From Dipylidium caninum (Eukaryota; Platyhelminthes; Cestoda; Cyclophyllidea; Dipylidiidae): a DNA stretch of 64,000 nt. Shown here one piece after another: positions 48,331 through 60,662 of this stretch (the first letter of the stretch is position 1; the number at the start of each line of letters is the position of its first letter). Position numbers and translations under genes: made by a program. The notes below the pieces were generated by a model. The model was not told the DNA's origin. It did no database searches and was given only the letters and a program-made list of their open reading frames with translations. The stretch covers positions 1 to 64,000 of the forward strand of contig QEYB01001072.1 of assembly GCA_017562135.1 (NCBI GenBank), in the 5' to 3' direction.

Positions 48331-48669
48331 GGAGAATCAAGTCATCAGCGACGCAAGAACCGTGAAAGCATATTTCCAATGTAGGTGTTTGGGAAGGGGC
48401 CGCGAGCGAGATCGCTCATGAGAGAAAATAGGTATGCATCTGCGAGCTCAGCTCTCAAGCTGGGCAAATGTTGCAGGCGGTACATTTGACATCGTCGTAC
48501 AACACAGTAAATTACTATTTGTGAGGTAGCAGTCCCGTGTTGTCAAACGCGTCAGACAAAATAAGACTATTAGGGCATTTGAGGCAACCGAAGATCTTCC
48601 TACTCCCTCGTCTAAAAAAGGGGCAGAATGAGGAGTAATGGATCGTATGTGGGAATCATCTCTCGACGT

Positions 48670-48920
48670 CACTTCGAGTGTCACATTTTGGCTGCTGTCC
48701 TCTTGTTGGCAGTCCTTTATCGATCTCTCCATTTCCACCTAGAGAGAACTTCGTCGTCAGTACTTCCACACTGCCTTCCCGTGTTACATGGATAAATGGT
48801 ATCTTATTCCATTCAGGACCAACAAAGGTAAACAGTAACAACGACAACAACGACAAAGCCACACCGTCAGGCATGACATGCCCAAGTGTCTCATATGAAA
48901 TAGCAGCATTGACAGATTTG
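48670..48920 (-). pseudogene. R3 gene-fragment copy 3, partial
   Basis: Minus-strand frame with FVGPEWNKIPFIHVTREGSV, EVLTTKFSLGGNG and KGLPTRGQQPK, aligning to R3 copies 1 and 2. The acceptor position reads ttacctttgttg, so the AG has become TG and the splice site is lost. Downstream of this the match ends, apart from the catgcccaagtgtctcat block shared with copy 2. Confidence 0.65.
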
Positions 48921-50879
48921 TGATTTGGGCTTAAGCCTAGCGGGCTTATGTGCATGATACAAGGAATTGAAAGTGGCAAAATGTCAAATTTAGCCTAAGC
49001 ATGAACCAGAGATGATCAAACATGCAAAGGAAATAATGGAACACCAGTAGTAAAGGACAAGCTGAATTACGTTACATAAGCAATAGATAGCAGGCAAAAT
49101 GTCAATCTGCAGGAATATACGCCAACTAGAGTGTTGCAAATGGCAGGGTAGGAGACGGTATTACTCTTCCTTATCAAATGCTGATTGACTGCATTGTTGG
49201 CCACACCTTTTCATATGACTTTAAAAGTAATCGTGAGGGTATTGCACTCGTCATCAAAATATCCTACTTCTAACAAATCCACTGCAGCTGATGAGATGTG
49301 ACTTCAACACCGAAAAGAACAAATTTTTGCCTTAACCCAATTACCGACGGAGAAGCCGACGAAGTTTACAACAATATGTCCTAGTATAAAAAAAACCACC
49401 AAACGCTCATTTATTTTTTTCATTTAGTAATAAGGGTTCGCAAGCATCTAACTCCAAACAATAAACAAATTAAACAATAATATTTCATTTCTAACTGGCC
49501 AAATGACAACAAAAAATACACCCCTAACAAGCCTTCCCTCACGAGAAAACTGCAAATAAATTTAGGAACAGTAATTGTAGCTTCAGCACGAACCATGGGT
49601 CATCATCACGTATGCAAACGAGATAAAGCAAGTTCAGCATAAAACAAATGACAAAGCATGTCGCTCCCTTCACATTAAGACTATTCCATTTTTCACCCAT
49701 ACTTTGACATGAGACACCACAAGAGGCAACTCTCCCAATATCTTATTCTTACGATTAATTTTTGAACACGGGGCTTTCCCTACTCACGTGGCTCCTCTCA
49801 TCATCTGGTACGGGACATCGTCCATTTCTATGACTCATGTAAATGAAATATGTACGCGTTCTAATCTGTTGACAGTTATGGCAGTTATTCTGCCAATATG
49901 CGTGCCCTATGGGATACACACTTGTTTACCTTCTTTCTTTATTACAACTTTCCTGCATCATTTCTTTATTAATGTGCATCAAATCTGAGCAACATTGTCT
50001 GCGGGGAACGCTTTTTGCTTATACATGCAATAAGGAATTTTCGGAGACTTCATAATACCTGCATGAATTGTGTGTAAATATCGCTTGGTTAGCATATTCA
50101 CCTCTCGACACTACTTGACTTCAATAACAGTGTGTGCACACATTGATACCTCAACGTCATTGACTCGGCGCGAAGTACAGAGGGAGGAAATGAGGAACAT
50201 AAAAACGGGTCTACTTGGAACTAGTGAGTCAATGACGCTTCGCGCTCATATGTCACCACATTGCCTTCTGTCTTGTTTTCATTCGAGGTTTTACGGCCTC
50301 TATCCCATCCTCTTATTCGGTTGATTGGACTGGTTCACGGTTACAACTTATAATCACCAATTCAGTCTTCTACAAACTCCCTGTCAGTTCGCCGCGTGAG
50401 GTATCCTCGATCATGAGTACTTCAGCCACAAAAACCGTCTCTTAAGGCTCTTATGTGATACAAAAATATCTCATTCTCTTTATTTCCTCCCTCACCAGAA
50501 AATTGTGGCCTCTTGGACCGACACCACACAGCACTCGTCACATCGAAACCTAACTTTCCCTCACTATAAGACAAGGGTGATGAGACATCATGCTGGAGGA
50601 TCACCATTAATTACGCCACGTACTGTGGCATCGCGTTCGGTCTAGGAAAGCGTATGTGTCACATGCGACTGTTCATTACTACGAATTACGTAAGCTGTGC
50701 AGATGTCCCCACGCAGTGGCATGCAAGAGGACTACCAGAAGACACCCGTGATGTAAATTGGCAGAAGAAGCCTGGTCTAACGCCTAATCTTATCAGTGGG
50801 CTGCGTCTCGTGCTGGTGTGCTTGCAAGTGAAGTCTGCTGAATTGCGATAGCCGATGCAAATGACTAAACCATCTGCCT
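48921..50879. other. No recognised gene
   Basis: AT-rich, particularly 49000-50050, with only short ORFs. No RNA gene visible. Confidence 0.5.
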
Positions 50880-51870
50880 TCAAGCTATGCGGTCTATAGG
50901 GAGCATCTTCAGAGGCTTGGACTGAGACTTATGTAGTAAATTGTCGACATGTATTGTGATCGGTTAATGGGTAAGAGCCTTGAAGCCTTATAACCCCAGC
51001 AGCTCTTTTTACAGCACTTCTCAGCACCTGCAAAGATCTGTCTCATGGTCCAGCACACAATCTGGCCTAATGGTATCTTCTGAGCCCACGCAGGAAGACT
51101 TCGAGCTGCCTAAGCTTTTCTTTTCTGTATGTAATGCGGACACCCATGTACCTAGAGTTGAGGTTTACCAGTTGAGTCTATTCGACAGCACAGGGAACCA
51201 GTGAGAGGAAGCAGTAGGCCAAGAAGTGTGCGTAACAGTTGATAGATGACGAGTTGTTGAACGACGATGTTGTCAGTGCCTACCCGAGTGTATCACCGTC
51301 CGAACACTTTTGCGTCGCACGCTTAGGTATGTCGTTATTCCATGACATCGCCATTATATCGACGCCCGTGAACGGAAGTGTCAATGAGAGCCTGTATCTG
51401 CAAGTACTTATTGACCAAATATTGTGAGGCTGTACATATTCGCCAACTTCCTATTATAGTCGAGGTGAGGTGAAGTGGAAGAGAAAAAAATTCAAACAGG
51501 ACCTTGCGAAAATGGGGGGGGGGTGATTTAAAGGTAAACGAGGTATCAACTATGGATGTGAAAGAAATCGCAGAAACTCGCATTAAATGGAGAGGAAGGA
51601 GAGCCAATGACACCCTCATCCCACTTTGGAAACTCATGATGCGTGCGATCGAAGTATACCTCGTCCACTCGCACTTGAATACTGGCAACTGTCCTCTCCG
51701 TCGAGGTTAGAGGACGCCACTTACACATAACATCAACCCCACTCGACGATTTAACAAGCCATTGTGGAAAAAGGATGTCAGTACTACTTTGCAATTCTCT
51801 TCATCCGCCCGACTTATCTAAAGGGCTCATTCTGAAAAGGGTTTTGTGGGTGGGGACAAAATCTACGGAG
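50880..51870 (-). repeat. Dispersed repeat R1, copy 3, longest
   Basis: Read on the minus strand it contains both halves of the family: the 5' part (51870-51590) with gtccccacccacaaaac, cgtcgagtggggttgatg, gtaagtggcgtcctc and tcgacggagagg, and the 3' part (51540-50880) with the TRVGTDNIVVQQ and MRQIFAGAE peptides. About 1 kb in all. Stops and frameshifts interrupt coding. A run of nine G near 51515 sits between the halves. Confidence 0.8.
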
Positions 51871-52009
51871 GGCGCTTAGGAGGCATAATTCGCATCGTAA
51901 TCACTTTCTGTTACCTCAAAGAAAAAAATACCTTTCCGTAGGCTTGTCATTCCTCTCTGTCCCAATTTTGTGTGCAGATTTTCTTCGTACCCACGATCCG
52001 GCAGGTGAG

Positions 52010-52640
52010 TTGAAACCGTTGAAATATGATGAAGACTGACACTATTTCGTTTGATAACTCTTCAGGGCGGTTGTTGTCTTTGTCAGGAAAGTTCCGTTAA
52101 TGGCCAGCTGCGAAGGGAAATACTGGTCAGCGTGGAACCAGTGTGGGACGCACTGTCCACATTGCGAGGACAGCCACCCCATACCGTTCTTCTCAACCGA
52201 TTTTCATAGTTTCGTGTTGAATCCACTTAACTGCAACTCGTCCACGGAATGACTTTTGTTTGAGCTCACCTAGCTGCAATTCATTCACCCACTGATTCTT
52301 GCTCGTACGCCGGACCGACTTTCACACGGTGACCACCCATCCGCTTGGGGTTGGCATGCGTTTCCTCGCTTCCCTTGATGGCCTGCCAAAATGCCTTGTA
52401 TCTCTCTAATGCGCTAAGTCGACTCGAGTGATGTCATCTTGGAAATTTAGATAACACTAGTACTCCTGTGCACCGAGAAGAGTGAATCAGACTTGGTAAG
52501 ATTCCACACACAGATGAGTTGCCTCTCGTTCGTCCATGATCGCCATGATGAGTAACATCTCGTAGGTAGTTGTGTGGAAATAGGTTGACAGTTGAGACAG
52601 AATAGCTGGTTGGTAACGAGCCTCAACTCGTTCCGTTCGC
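52010..52640 (+). repeat. Dispersed repeat R2, copy 2
   Basis: Collinear with 16930-17600: tatgatgaagactgacac, ggttgttgtc, cttctcaaccgattttc, cttaactgcaactcgtcca, gtacgccgg, gtgaccacccatccgct and ttgacagttgag. It lies head to head with an R1 copy here, whereas copy 1 lies in tandem with its R1 copy, so the two families move independently. Confidence 0.75.
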
Positions 52641-53744
52641 CGAGAGTAGCGGTAGCATAATTACTAAATAAGCCATGTTTGGTGAAAACATGAGATGGAC
52701 AGAAGTTCTTCAAGAAAAAGGCGCATTCCCTAAGTCGTTTAGCGACAACAGGTACTACCAACAAATCATGCATAACAAAACAAAATACACACTTTTGGAC
52801 AAAAATAGTGTAGATCATACTTGGAGGAATCGAGATGAAACAGGACAAACTGAGATGAAATAATTTTGGATGCCATTGTGAGGTTGACCTCCAGAGCCAC
52901 CGTCTAGCAGTTGACGTTCTCTCATGGATACATCTCACACCCATTATTCACATGCGATGCTATAGGACGGTTGTGCGAAGCACACGGTGAGAAGTCATGA
53001 GGGGTATTTTCGTGATCCATAGCTCCCTGACGGAGATGAAGGTTGCATCCACAGACCCTACGGTTAGTCGTGTGAAAGGTGAGAGTCAGTCGTTCTTCCC
53101 TCTAGTCTATGCGTACCACATGTCGCATAATAATGAGTGGGTTTTCTCTGAGGACGTCATTTTCAACGCCAATTGTCAAGACTACTCGTGTGCCAAGACA
53201 CCGTTATGAGGATGACGCTTAGGTACAAGGATCCACCTTCTCACCAAGCCTATCGGCACCAGGGGGTTCCACTAATGCCAGAGACAAGTGACTCCCGTGC
53301 CAATCAACTTGAGACAGAAACAGAAACCGCAAGAAAATGTGTACCGAACTTGTTTCCACCTCATTCTAAAACAAAATGGTCGCAAGTTGGAGGACTTTAA
53401 CGGTCACCTTTAGAAATTCCGCTGATGTCGATCTTGTCGGGTTAGGAGTGAAAGGGTGGGAAGAGATGCATTTGTCGAACATGAGGGTTCAATCGCACGA
53501 TCGACTCTGTCTAACTAATGAAACGGTCAGCTTCAAACATTGTTAATTTCATCACATCTTGCGCATACACAATGCGCACATAAGGCAGTGCTGCTACTCA
53601 AAATATTTCTTCGTTTTCCGATGATCCACACCCGGTTGAATAACATGGAGAAGGAAAAAGAAGCCACGCAAATCTTTATTTTCACCTACCACCGTTTCCC
53701 AAACACCAGGGCCAACCATTGACACCGCCTCTCACGATGAAGAC
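52641..53744. other. No recognised gene; protein-like short frames at 52997-53400
   Basis: Two plus-strand frames overlap: 52997-53209 and 53173-53400, the latter with Pro/Glu/Thr-rich content (SRANQLETETETARKC). No splice sites or family can be assigned. Confidence 0.4.
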
Positions 53745-53950
53745 AATGTGTTGTGGTTAGTCAGTGACCAACTATTCTGTCCAAACTTTCCGCCCATCTT
53801 TAACCATCACTTTCAAGATGTCACTCGATGTGGTAAGGGTACCAAGCGTGACATCGCTTTAGTGATGGTTCCGAACTTTTCAATGCTGCCTTATTTTGCT
53901 CACCCTAGAGAAATACTCGTCCTACCTCAGTTCTGTCGGGTGCGCAAATC
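53745..53950 (-). repeat. Dispersed repeat R2, short inverted relative
   Basis: Plus strand here reads LWLVSDQLFCPNFPPIF in one frame. The minus strand of R2 copy 2 gives LRLVTNQLFCLNCQPIS. The match continues weakly for about 150 bp. This is a diverged fragment. Confidence 0.45.
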
Positions 53951-54594
53951 ACCGAGCGAGATGGACTTCTGACTATTCCTAAGTTGCAACCTTAATTTCC
54001 GAAGAGGACAATGTGTGCTAAGGCATTTTGGAGGGATGACGTTGAAAAACTCAGAATGAAGGGCATTCAAAGCGGTGCATGGAATGCAGAGTATGCGGGG
54101 GACGCACGAAAGGGCACTCCTGAACTCTTATCGGCTGTTAGGTCACCTCGTGAACTTAAGTGAAACGTTCGAAGAGTGTTCAGTGAATGGATGAATTGAG
54201 GTTAGTCGAAGACAAGTTGTAGCGAACTGCACTCACTCCAAGGCTGTAAAAATCGGTTGGAAGGACGGGACAAGGTGACTGGCTGGAGAGGTTGTTCCTG
54301 TCTAATACCTGACTAATTCCTTCGCTTCTGATGATATATTCCACCGTAGGTCTGTCTCCCAACGGAAACAACCATAGTCCCAAGGATTAATGAAATGAAC
54401 GAGTGCCAGTCTTTATCATATTCCAACGGTTTCCAATGACCGGTTAGAACGTGTATAAACAGAACTTCTGCGCACAAAAGAGGAGTTAAACAGAAATGAA
54501 ACACATGAAGAAACATAACCTTTATCCTTGGGACAAAAGAATGCCATTATGGTGAAAATTATGCCGAATTAACTCCTTCAACTTCCCTTGACAG
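53951..54594. other. No recognised gene
   Basis: Short ORFs only; no repeat match found. Confidence 0.5.
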
Positions 54595-54790
54595 ATCTCT
54601 TCCTCATCCACCAAACCAGAATTTTAGTACCGAATGAAGAGGATTGGCAAATTTGCACTCATATTTCCACACTAGTCTGTTAAGTCGTCGAGTGGGATTG
54701 ATGTCATGTGTAAGTGGCGTCCTCTAACCTCGACGGAGAGGAAAGTTGATGGCATTCAACTGCGGTCCGGCTGACTCTGCTTTGATGGCA
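54595..54790 (+). repeat. Dispersed repeat R1, copy 4 (5' part only)
   Basis: Matches the 5' part of R1: tcgtcgagtgggattgatg, gtaagtggcgtcctc, tcgacggagagg and gcattcaactgcgg. The match ends near 54790. It is closest to the 50880-51870 copy. Confidence 0.8.
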
Positions 54791-55221
54791 CACAATATAT
54801 GCAGCTCGACCAATTCGCAATCACTCAACTTGGTGAACACATTTAGTATTTTGTGAACCTTCCATCCTGAGAGTAACATCGATTGCCATCAAGCGGAGTG
54901 TATCGTGACAAAATCAATTGAAATTGCAGATTCCCGGGCTTCATGCTACAGTCCGCACTACAACGCATAATTTTGAGTAGAGAGTACGACACTTCGCCTA
55001 CGTGAAAGAGGACTACAACACCTATGGATCAACTCTACTTAGAGGACACATGAAAAAATGTTTAAAGCATATAATAGACTGTGGACGATTGTAAAACACA
55101 TCGTCAATACAGGCAATGATTAGAGGAAATTTTTCATTAGTTAACCAGCACTGCTTCCCCACTACAATACCTACCACAGATCCGTGGAGAAGGCTATACA
55201 TCGACCCACATTTATTGGAAT

Positions 55222-55566
55222 TTGTGCAGGGGGCAAGGAAGTAGCTCGTCAATCACAGGTCGCCGGAAAGGAACTGAGGTCTTGCCGTTGGGAGTGGGCC
55301 TCCAATTCGTGGGCGAACCTTTCTACACCCACGTAGTTTTGGTGGTGAGGTCGGCCTCGGCGATGTTACATGCAAAGCAAGGCAAGCCGAACCAGATAAC
55401 TATCATGTTAGCCGGAAAGAACTGTGCTACATTAGAAAATGTCAGATACGTCAAGCGGACGGGTTGGACGCAAATGACGACTCCTTACGTACCGGTGAAG
55501 TGTACATTTTTGCCATTCTGTCGGGGCATGTTGCCAAAACTGATAAGTGAAAGAGAAGTTAAATGA
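55222..55566 (+). repeat. Dispersed repeat R6, copy 3, with an open frame
   Basis: Blocks ggtgaggtcggcctcggcgatg and gttagccggaaag align with R6 at 44265 and 44365. This copy carries an uninterrupted 114-codon frame including EPFYTHVVLVVRSASAML and IMLAGKNCATLENVRYVK. The frame is not conserved in the other copies, so it is probably chance or the least damaged survivor of a former coding region. Confidence 0.4.
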
Positions 55567-55589
55567 CTCTCATCCAAACAAATCTCGTC

Positions 55590-56200
55590 AGGCGTTGGCG
55601 TGTGTGCCTTAGGTCTAGCTATTCTAGCGTAGTAAGCTAACTGACGATGCCAAAGGACCAAGTTTCAGGCTTCATTTGATCTCCTATAGACCGTTGCTTT
55701 ACTGACAACCTGCTCACACACAACTATCAGGCTGACAAGAGCATTGGGGTGTCTTATCGATGCAGGGAGAATTGAGAGAGCGAAGAATGGTTGTTGCAAA
55801 CGACGACTTACCACGTGCGAGGATTTCCTGAAGTAGCCGATCAGTGATATCAAGAACTTACGCTGAAAGATGGAGAAAAAGAGGTTAGTGAAGAACTTCC
55901 TCCATTTACTGCTCCAGTAGGCAAAAAAAGGAGATCTGTGCTGGTGAATGCGTGAAGGCGAAACAGAACAACATCCGTCCTTGTCCGACACGAATGTCAT
56001 CCAAGAAGCCTTTCAAGCTTGCGTTAAGGAAACAAAAAGATGGAGTTTGCACGGAGGAGTACTTGTCGTGTGTCGTGGCGCAAATTTTCTCCCCCCAGAC
56101 TTTGTGGCACCTGAGACACAATCGTCCCCGCAAGTTGTCTCTCCGCCTTGCTCTCCCTGCGAGCTGACTAGTATGGCGAATGTGGATTTTGAGTGCATTC
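55590..56200 (-). pseudogene. Gene fragment R4, copy 2, inverted and frameshifted
   Basis: Reverse-strand relative of 38290-38990. The acceptor ttctccatctttcag is conserved (AG at 55864-55863), and the exon 55862-55665 ends NALVSLIVVCEQVVSKA...RRSNEA-stop. One base lost near the start and two bases lost further on put its first half out of frame relative to copy 1. The upstream exon frame (ARRRDNLRGRLCLRCHK, EKICA) is also conserved at about 56155-56010. Confidence 0.65.
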
Positions 56201-56994
56201 AGGAGACAAATTGAGAATAAATAAATGAAACTGTGGCCAATCACGCCGACATCATTTTGACCGACAGACAGACCGCTTTGACCGCTGAGATGGTGCCCCT
56301 CCGTCTGAGCTCCTAGTGGGAGGAGAAAAGCGTGTTTTAGTGCTGGCGGATTTGAAGGCATCAAGCAAGGTCAAATGGAATTGTGCATTGCACTTTGCTT
56401 GAAGCCAGATTAAACATCTGACCCTGTCGGCGACACAAACTTCCGCCTGGACAATCTTTGTGAGAGGAGAAAAGGTGCAGGAGGATATGGGTGGAGGAGT
56501 GGGAGAGTGGATGGATTGTGGTGGTGAGACTGTTATTAGCATTGTCGGTTATAGCAACACTAAAGCGTAGGCGGGTGAGAGTGTGGAGGAATGGGAAGAA
56601 CGATGAGGCTGCGAGAAGGGGACAAGTGTAATCGAGAGTGGGGGCACGGCGATTGGAAGGTGGACTGACGCGCGAAGAAGTGAGGGTCGCCATTTAACTG
56701 TTGTGCCGAGGTGACAAGATGTGGTCAGTGGCATGATAATTTGCGAATTAGTGTCACTTTCCGTTTCATCCGGCGCAACCGACCGAGATACCGTCAATGC
56801 CACCTCATCTCACCTCACATTACCTCATCTCTACTTCTTCCCTCTCCCCCTTTGGGCTTGACAGGGGTGAGTCTGATTCCTGAAGAGGTTAAGATGGGGC
56901 AAGATTGTGTGAGTTCGAAGGCACGCCTCTTCCTGGTGAAGAGCAAGCAGGCGAATGGATAGGATCATCGCCGTCTGCGTGGTAGAAGAAATAG
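56201..56994. other. No recognised gene
   Basis: Purine-rich plus strand at 56460-56700. A pyrimidine tract at 56800-56870 ends in gggcttgacag, and a short frame containing SLIPEEVKMGQDCVSSK follows to a stop near 56960, a weak terminal-exon candidate. Confidence 0.35.
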
Positions 56995-57935
56995 CTACTG
57001 CATAAATTCTTCCATGCACTGTTGGATGTAGTTGTCGGCTGCTTCTTTCAGGTTAAACAACAATAGTCTTTTCTGAAGACTCTTCGTCCCCCTTTTCTTT
57101 CCATCCACCCGCATCGCAATGAGCAGAGCTTCCAAGTGGGTTTTCCCATCCGTACCAAATTTGTCACTGTCAGTGGTGCTGTTGCTGCAGTGCCGCTGTC
57201 GTTGGTAGGCAAATTGCCAGGAGAGCGAGTAGTCTTTGTTGGGCAATGCTGCCACCAATCGCGGTGCGAGCGAGTAATGCGGCAACAAGGGGATCCGATG
57301 ATCTTTTATAGAATCGGCGAGAGAGGACAGTTGCAAACGCACCGCCGCTTTATTGGGTGGACTGCGATTGGCCAATTATCGGTGTTGAATGGGCACCGAT
57401 TTCACGGAACAGTTTGTGGTGCTCAGGACTGTTGTCATGTCCTTAAATGAGCCTTTCACGTGAACCGTAATTGGCCAAAAGCGATCAAAATATAACAGCA
57501 CAGACTGGTTCATGTGCCAAAGGGAAATGAGACGTTTGACACTGACGCATTGATCGTCCCACATGTCTACTCTTTGTTTCCTCGTCATCGAAAGTCCTCG
57601 TAAGACATATAAATCTTCTCTATCATGGCTTCTGCTTCGAAGTGTTGGTAGGACCGCATTGAAATTGAAGTGGTGTAGGTGTACGTTGAGGGCAAGCTTC
57701 ATAGTAGACGAGAGAGTGGTTTTCTCCCCACAGGCTCATGTTGACGTTGTCGCTTAGTAAACGTTATGTGGAGGCTGAATGATAAAGGAGTTGAGCCAGT
57801 TTCAAGCGCCGTTTTCAAAGTGGACAGAGCAAGTGGGGTAACTTCAGTCATTGTAAGGCAGCCCTGCTCTTTCGCCGCACTCTCACATCTCCACTGATGA
57901 TGCGCCCTCGTCGTGGATGGGTACTCATGCGTCAT
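56995..57935 (-). pseudogene. Chain of three protein-like frames, broken gene of unknown family
   Basis: On the minus strand three overlapping frames follow one another. 57935-57699 has CLTMTEVTPLALSTLKTAL. 57702-57376 has RSRSHDREDLYVLRG, KQRVDMWDDQCVSVKRLI and YFDRFWPITVHVKGSFKD. 57438-56995 has DSPEHHKLFREIG-like and DKFGTDGKTHLEAL, KGTKSLQKRLLLFNLKEAAD-like text ending EEFMQ-stop. Each reads as plausible protein and they overlap in sequence, so a frameshifted gene, or exons with unrecognised introns, is more likely than chance. No family recognised. Nonsense-free length per frame is 80-150 codons. Confidence 0.35.
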
Positions 57936-58824
57936 TTAGAACCAAATGACCACGGACCCGGCAGAGGAGGTGATACCGATTAGGCGTTAGGGGACTCAAG
58001 TGAGGTAGACAAATGTTCTGTGGTCACTGAGTGCGTGCTCCCAGATCTTCCTCTCATTGAACATCTCTAAATAACCTCTCATCTTAAAGTGCCCTGCTGA
58101 ACCCGCTGCTCATTCAATGTTTCAGGCTGAAGCAGGTTGTCACTCATTACCCTTCAGTAGCATGTAATGAATCGATTACGGCAGGATGGTGCAGTGAGGG
58201 GCTGCAGTGTGTGCAACTCCTTTTTCAAAGCAAAATAATTCGAAATCGCCAAGTGAAATTAGGCACACAGATGAGCACATTTTCTGTGGTGTGTCTCGTT
58301 GAAGTTCTGCAGCTCGGCTGAAATAAGGGCTTCAACAGCGCGACGCGAACATGTCGGCTAAAATTCGTTAATGCGTGCAGTCAGCGATTGGTCGGAGTCA
58401 GTGATGACCTTGACCCCACGAGCACTGTCGGTCGCGTCTTCGTCGCTAATCCGAAACAGCGGGAGGTGGGAATTTGGCACCCCCAAATGGGGCTGGTTCA
58501 AACATAAGCTGTGAGGAGAGATTGGTGGAGGAGTTGTCACGGTGTGATGGGACGCAGGTCACTGGAACACGTTGAGGTGATGTTCCACCTCAAGTTTAGT
58601 GCAACACGCGAGTGAAGTTGGGCAAAATCTGCGTCGGGTGCAATGGGGAGGGCACACAAAGTGAGTTAATGTTCCCGATGAGACAGAGGAACAGAGGCAA
58701 AAGCCACTGATAATCTTCGGATGTGAGCCTATCAAAGTGCCCGTAAACTCTCGAGAAAAGTCGCCCACTAAAGCTGCAGAAGTTTGACGATCAGCGATAT
58801 ACTTCGAACACAACCAGGTTCAAA
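57936..58824. other. No recognised gene
   Basis: Short ORFs only; no repeat match found in the window. Confidence 0.5.
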
Positions 58825-59350
58825 GGTTATGTGCAATCAGCGCAATATCCACTCGCTGCCTGAAATACCCCCCGGAGAGTGCGCATGGCAGGTCGAACGA
58901 GCCACACAAGTTTACAGATTCACTAGCACAGAATGCGTCTATCGTGTTTCGGTTGTTGCAGCCCACGGAGCACGTTGCATGGTGGATCAGAAATCAGCAG
59001 TGGATCGCGGAAGTAGGCGTTGCTCTGTGCACAAGATTTGTAGAGGACGTAGAGAATTTGTCCTTTATCCCTTCATCAACTTCCAGCTCACCACTTTTCC
59101 TTTATGCTGTGTTATAACTCTTGTTGCGTGAGAGAAGCATTCAAACCCGTCTCGTCAAACTGCTCCTTCACCTTCGCAACACGTGCTTGGAGGTGGAAGA
59201 CGAGGAATAAAGAAAACGACAGTACAAAAGCTTTTCATCGCATAATTTTGCGTGTGGAAAGTGAATAGGCTATCAAAACGAAGTGTGGAAAGAAGGCGAG
59301 CCACTTTGGTGGTATGGAGATGCGATAACAAGCTGTTCCACGCGCGGTTT
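58825..59350 (+). repeat. Dispersed repeat R7, copy 2
   Basis: Same-strand relative of 40550-41290 (shared cagaatgcgtctatcgt, tgtgcacaagattt, aacacgtgcttggaggtgga, and gtgga-agaaggcgagcc with ggtatggagatgcg). This copy has a 115-codon frame (58784-59131) that is not conserved in copy 1. Confidence 0.75.
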
Positions 59351-59604
59351 TCGGGTTCGCCTCGCTCATCGACAGTCGCAGTGTTTAAAGTTCCATGTGA
59401 GCGCGAGGACCTTGAGCGGAGCTTTTCTGAAGGAAGAGAGATGAAAAATGGCAGAGGTGTAGGAAACTGTGGTAAGGGGTGACGAAATCGGAAGCTGATT
59501 TCAAGAAAATGCGTTGGGAGGCATGTTAGAGCATTCGGTTAGACGGACGAAACAGAACGAGATGGCACTCTTTTTGTCAATTGTCATTTGACCGCAGTCC
59601 TGAC

Positions 59605-60460
59605 ATAAATGCTTGTATCATCGCAGTTGGGAAGTGCTGAAAGAGGCTTTCGTGGTAATATGAGGGGCTTCGGTTTTTCGACAGTGTTCTACTGCTTGCA
59701 CAGTAGTTTCCTGGGTGGCGACAACGCAAGGTGCAATTTCAGTGATTTTTACCTTCGATGTGTCAAGCAATTTGCTCCTCAAACGGTCATGGTGATTCAA
59801 GGGGTTATCGAAATCGGCACTATAAGACTTCCTCTTTCGCAGAAGACGCTTTCACTTCTGCCACAGTGACGTAACAGTTTCGCCTCGACCATATGATTGC
59901 GACTTGGTCCTAAGAGAACGTGAATTGCCCATCGCCGGAAGAATAGTTTTAAAAACATCAATCAATAATTCCTACGTCGAACGCTTCAATTGTTTACGAT
60001 TACAGATTTTCAGTTTGTAAATTCTATGCCAGCTGTCTGAAACAGCGCTATAAACACTGCACAAATAAAGTGATAGGGTAAAATGTTATTTCATGAGAAG
60101 GGTTAGCTTTATCCATGTCCTGCATGGATGACCGTATTGCATACGTTACGCCAGCGTCAAGAGAGTGCTTAGTGAGGGTATTCGAAGTCATGCCAAATTT
60201 TCGAAATTTTCTCCAATTCTAATCTCACTATCTGTCAATCAGCAAAACTGATTCATTTAAATTATCACTGCATGATATAGATCTGCGGCGAGGAAAATTT
60301 CCCTCCCACGCAAAACCGTGCAATTTCAGCACTTTAGATATCAACTGAGGAATATTTAGCAAGGTAAAATGAGCATAAATGCCACAAATAATGACACGAG
60401 AAACAAGTTTGTAGACTTATTAGAGTCCGTGAATATAGACTCCAAGAAAGTAGCCGCTAT
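59605..60460 (-). repeat. Dispersed repeat R8, copy 2
   Basis: Relative of 25880-26760. The minus-strand frame 59800-59618 is open and carries LRSKLLDTSKVKITEIAPCV, ATQETTVQAVEHCRKTEAP and KASFSTSQLR, matching the interrupted frame of copy 1. This copy keeps the better coding sequence but has a stop further upstream (after AKEEVL). Confidence 0.75.
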
Positions 60461-60662
60461 AAGCCAGAAGGTTAATTCTCAAGTTCTTAGCAAAACAACG
60501 CTGAAATAAAAAAAATATGCTCCAGATAGAGAGGCAGGTAGAGAAAAGAGTAAAAAGATATATAAACAGGATGCACAGAAAAGGCATTAGTGCACGATTG
60601 CACAATTAATTACCATCGGAGACTCATGCCATACTGAAACGAAGCAGCCATCAAACAAGAAA

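Noticed and set aside
1..60662. Relationship between satellites A and B
   Set aside because: Both have units of 183-193 bp and share a gcaatgct/gcattgtc-like word, but the rest of the units cannot be aligned in either orientation.
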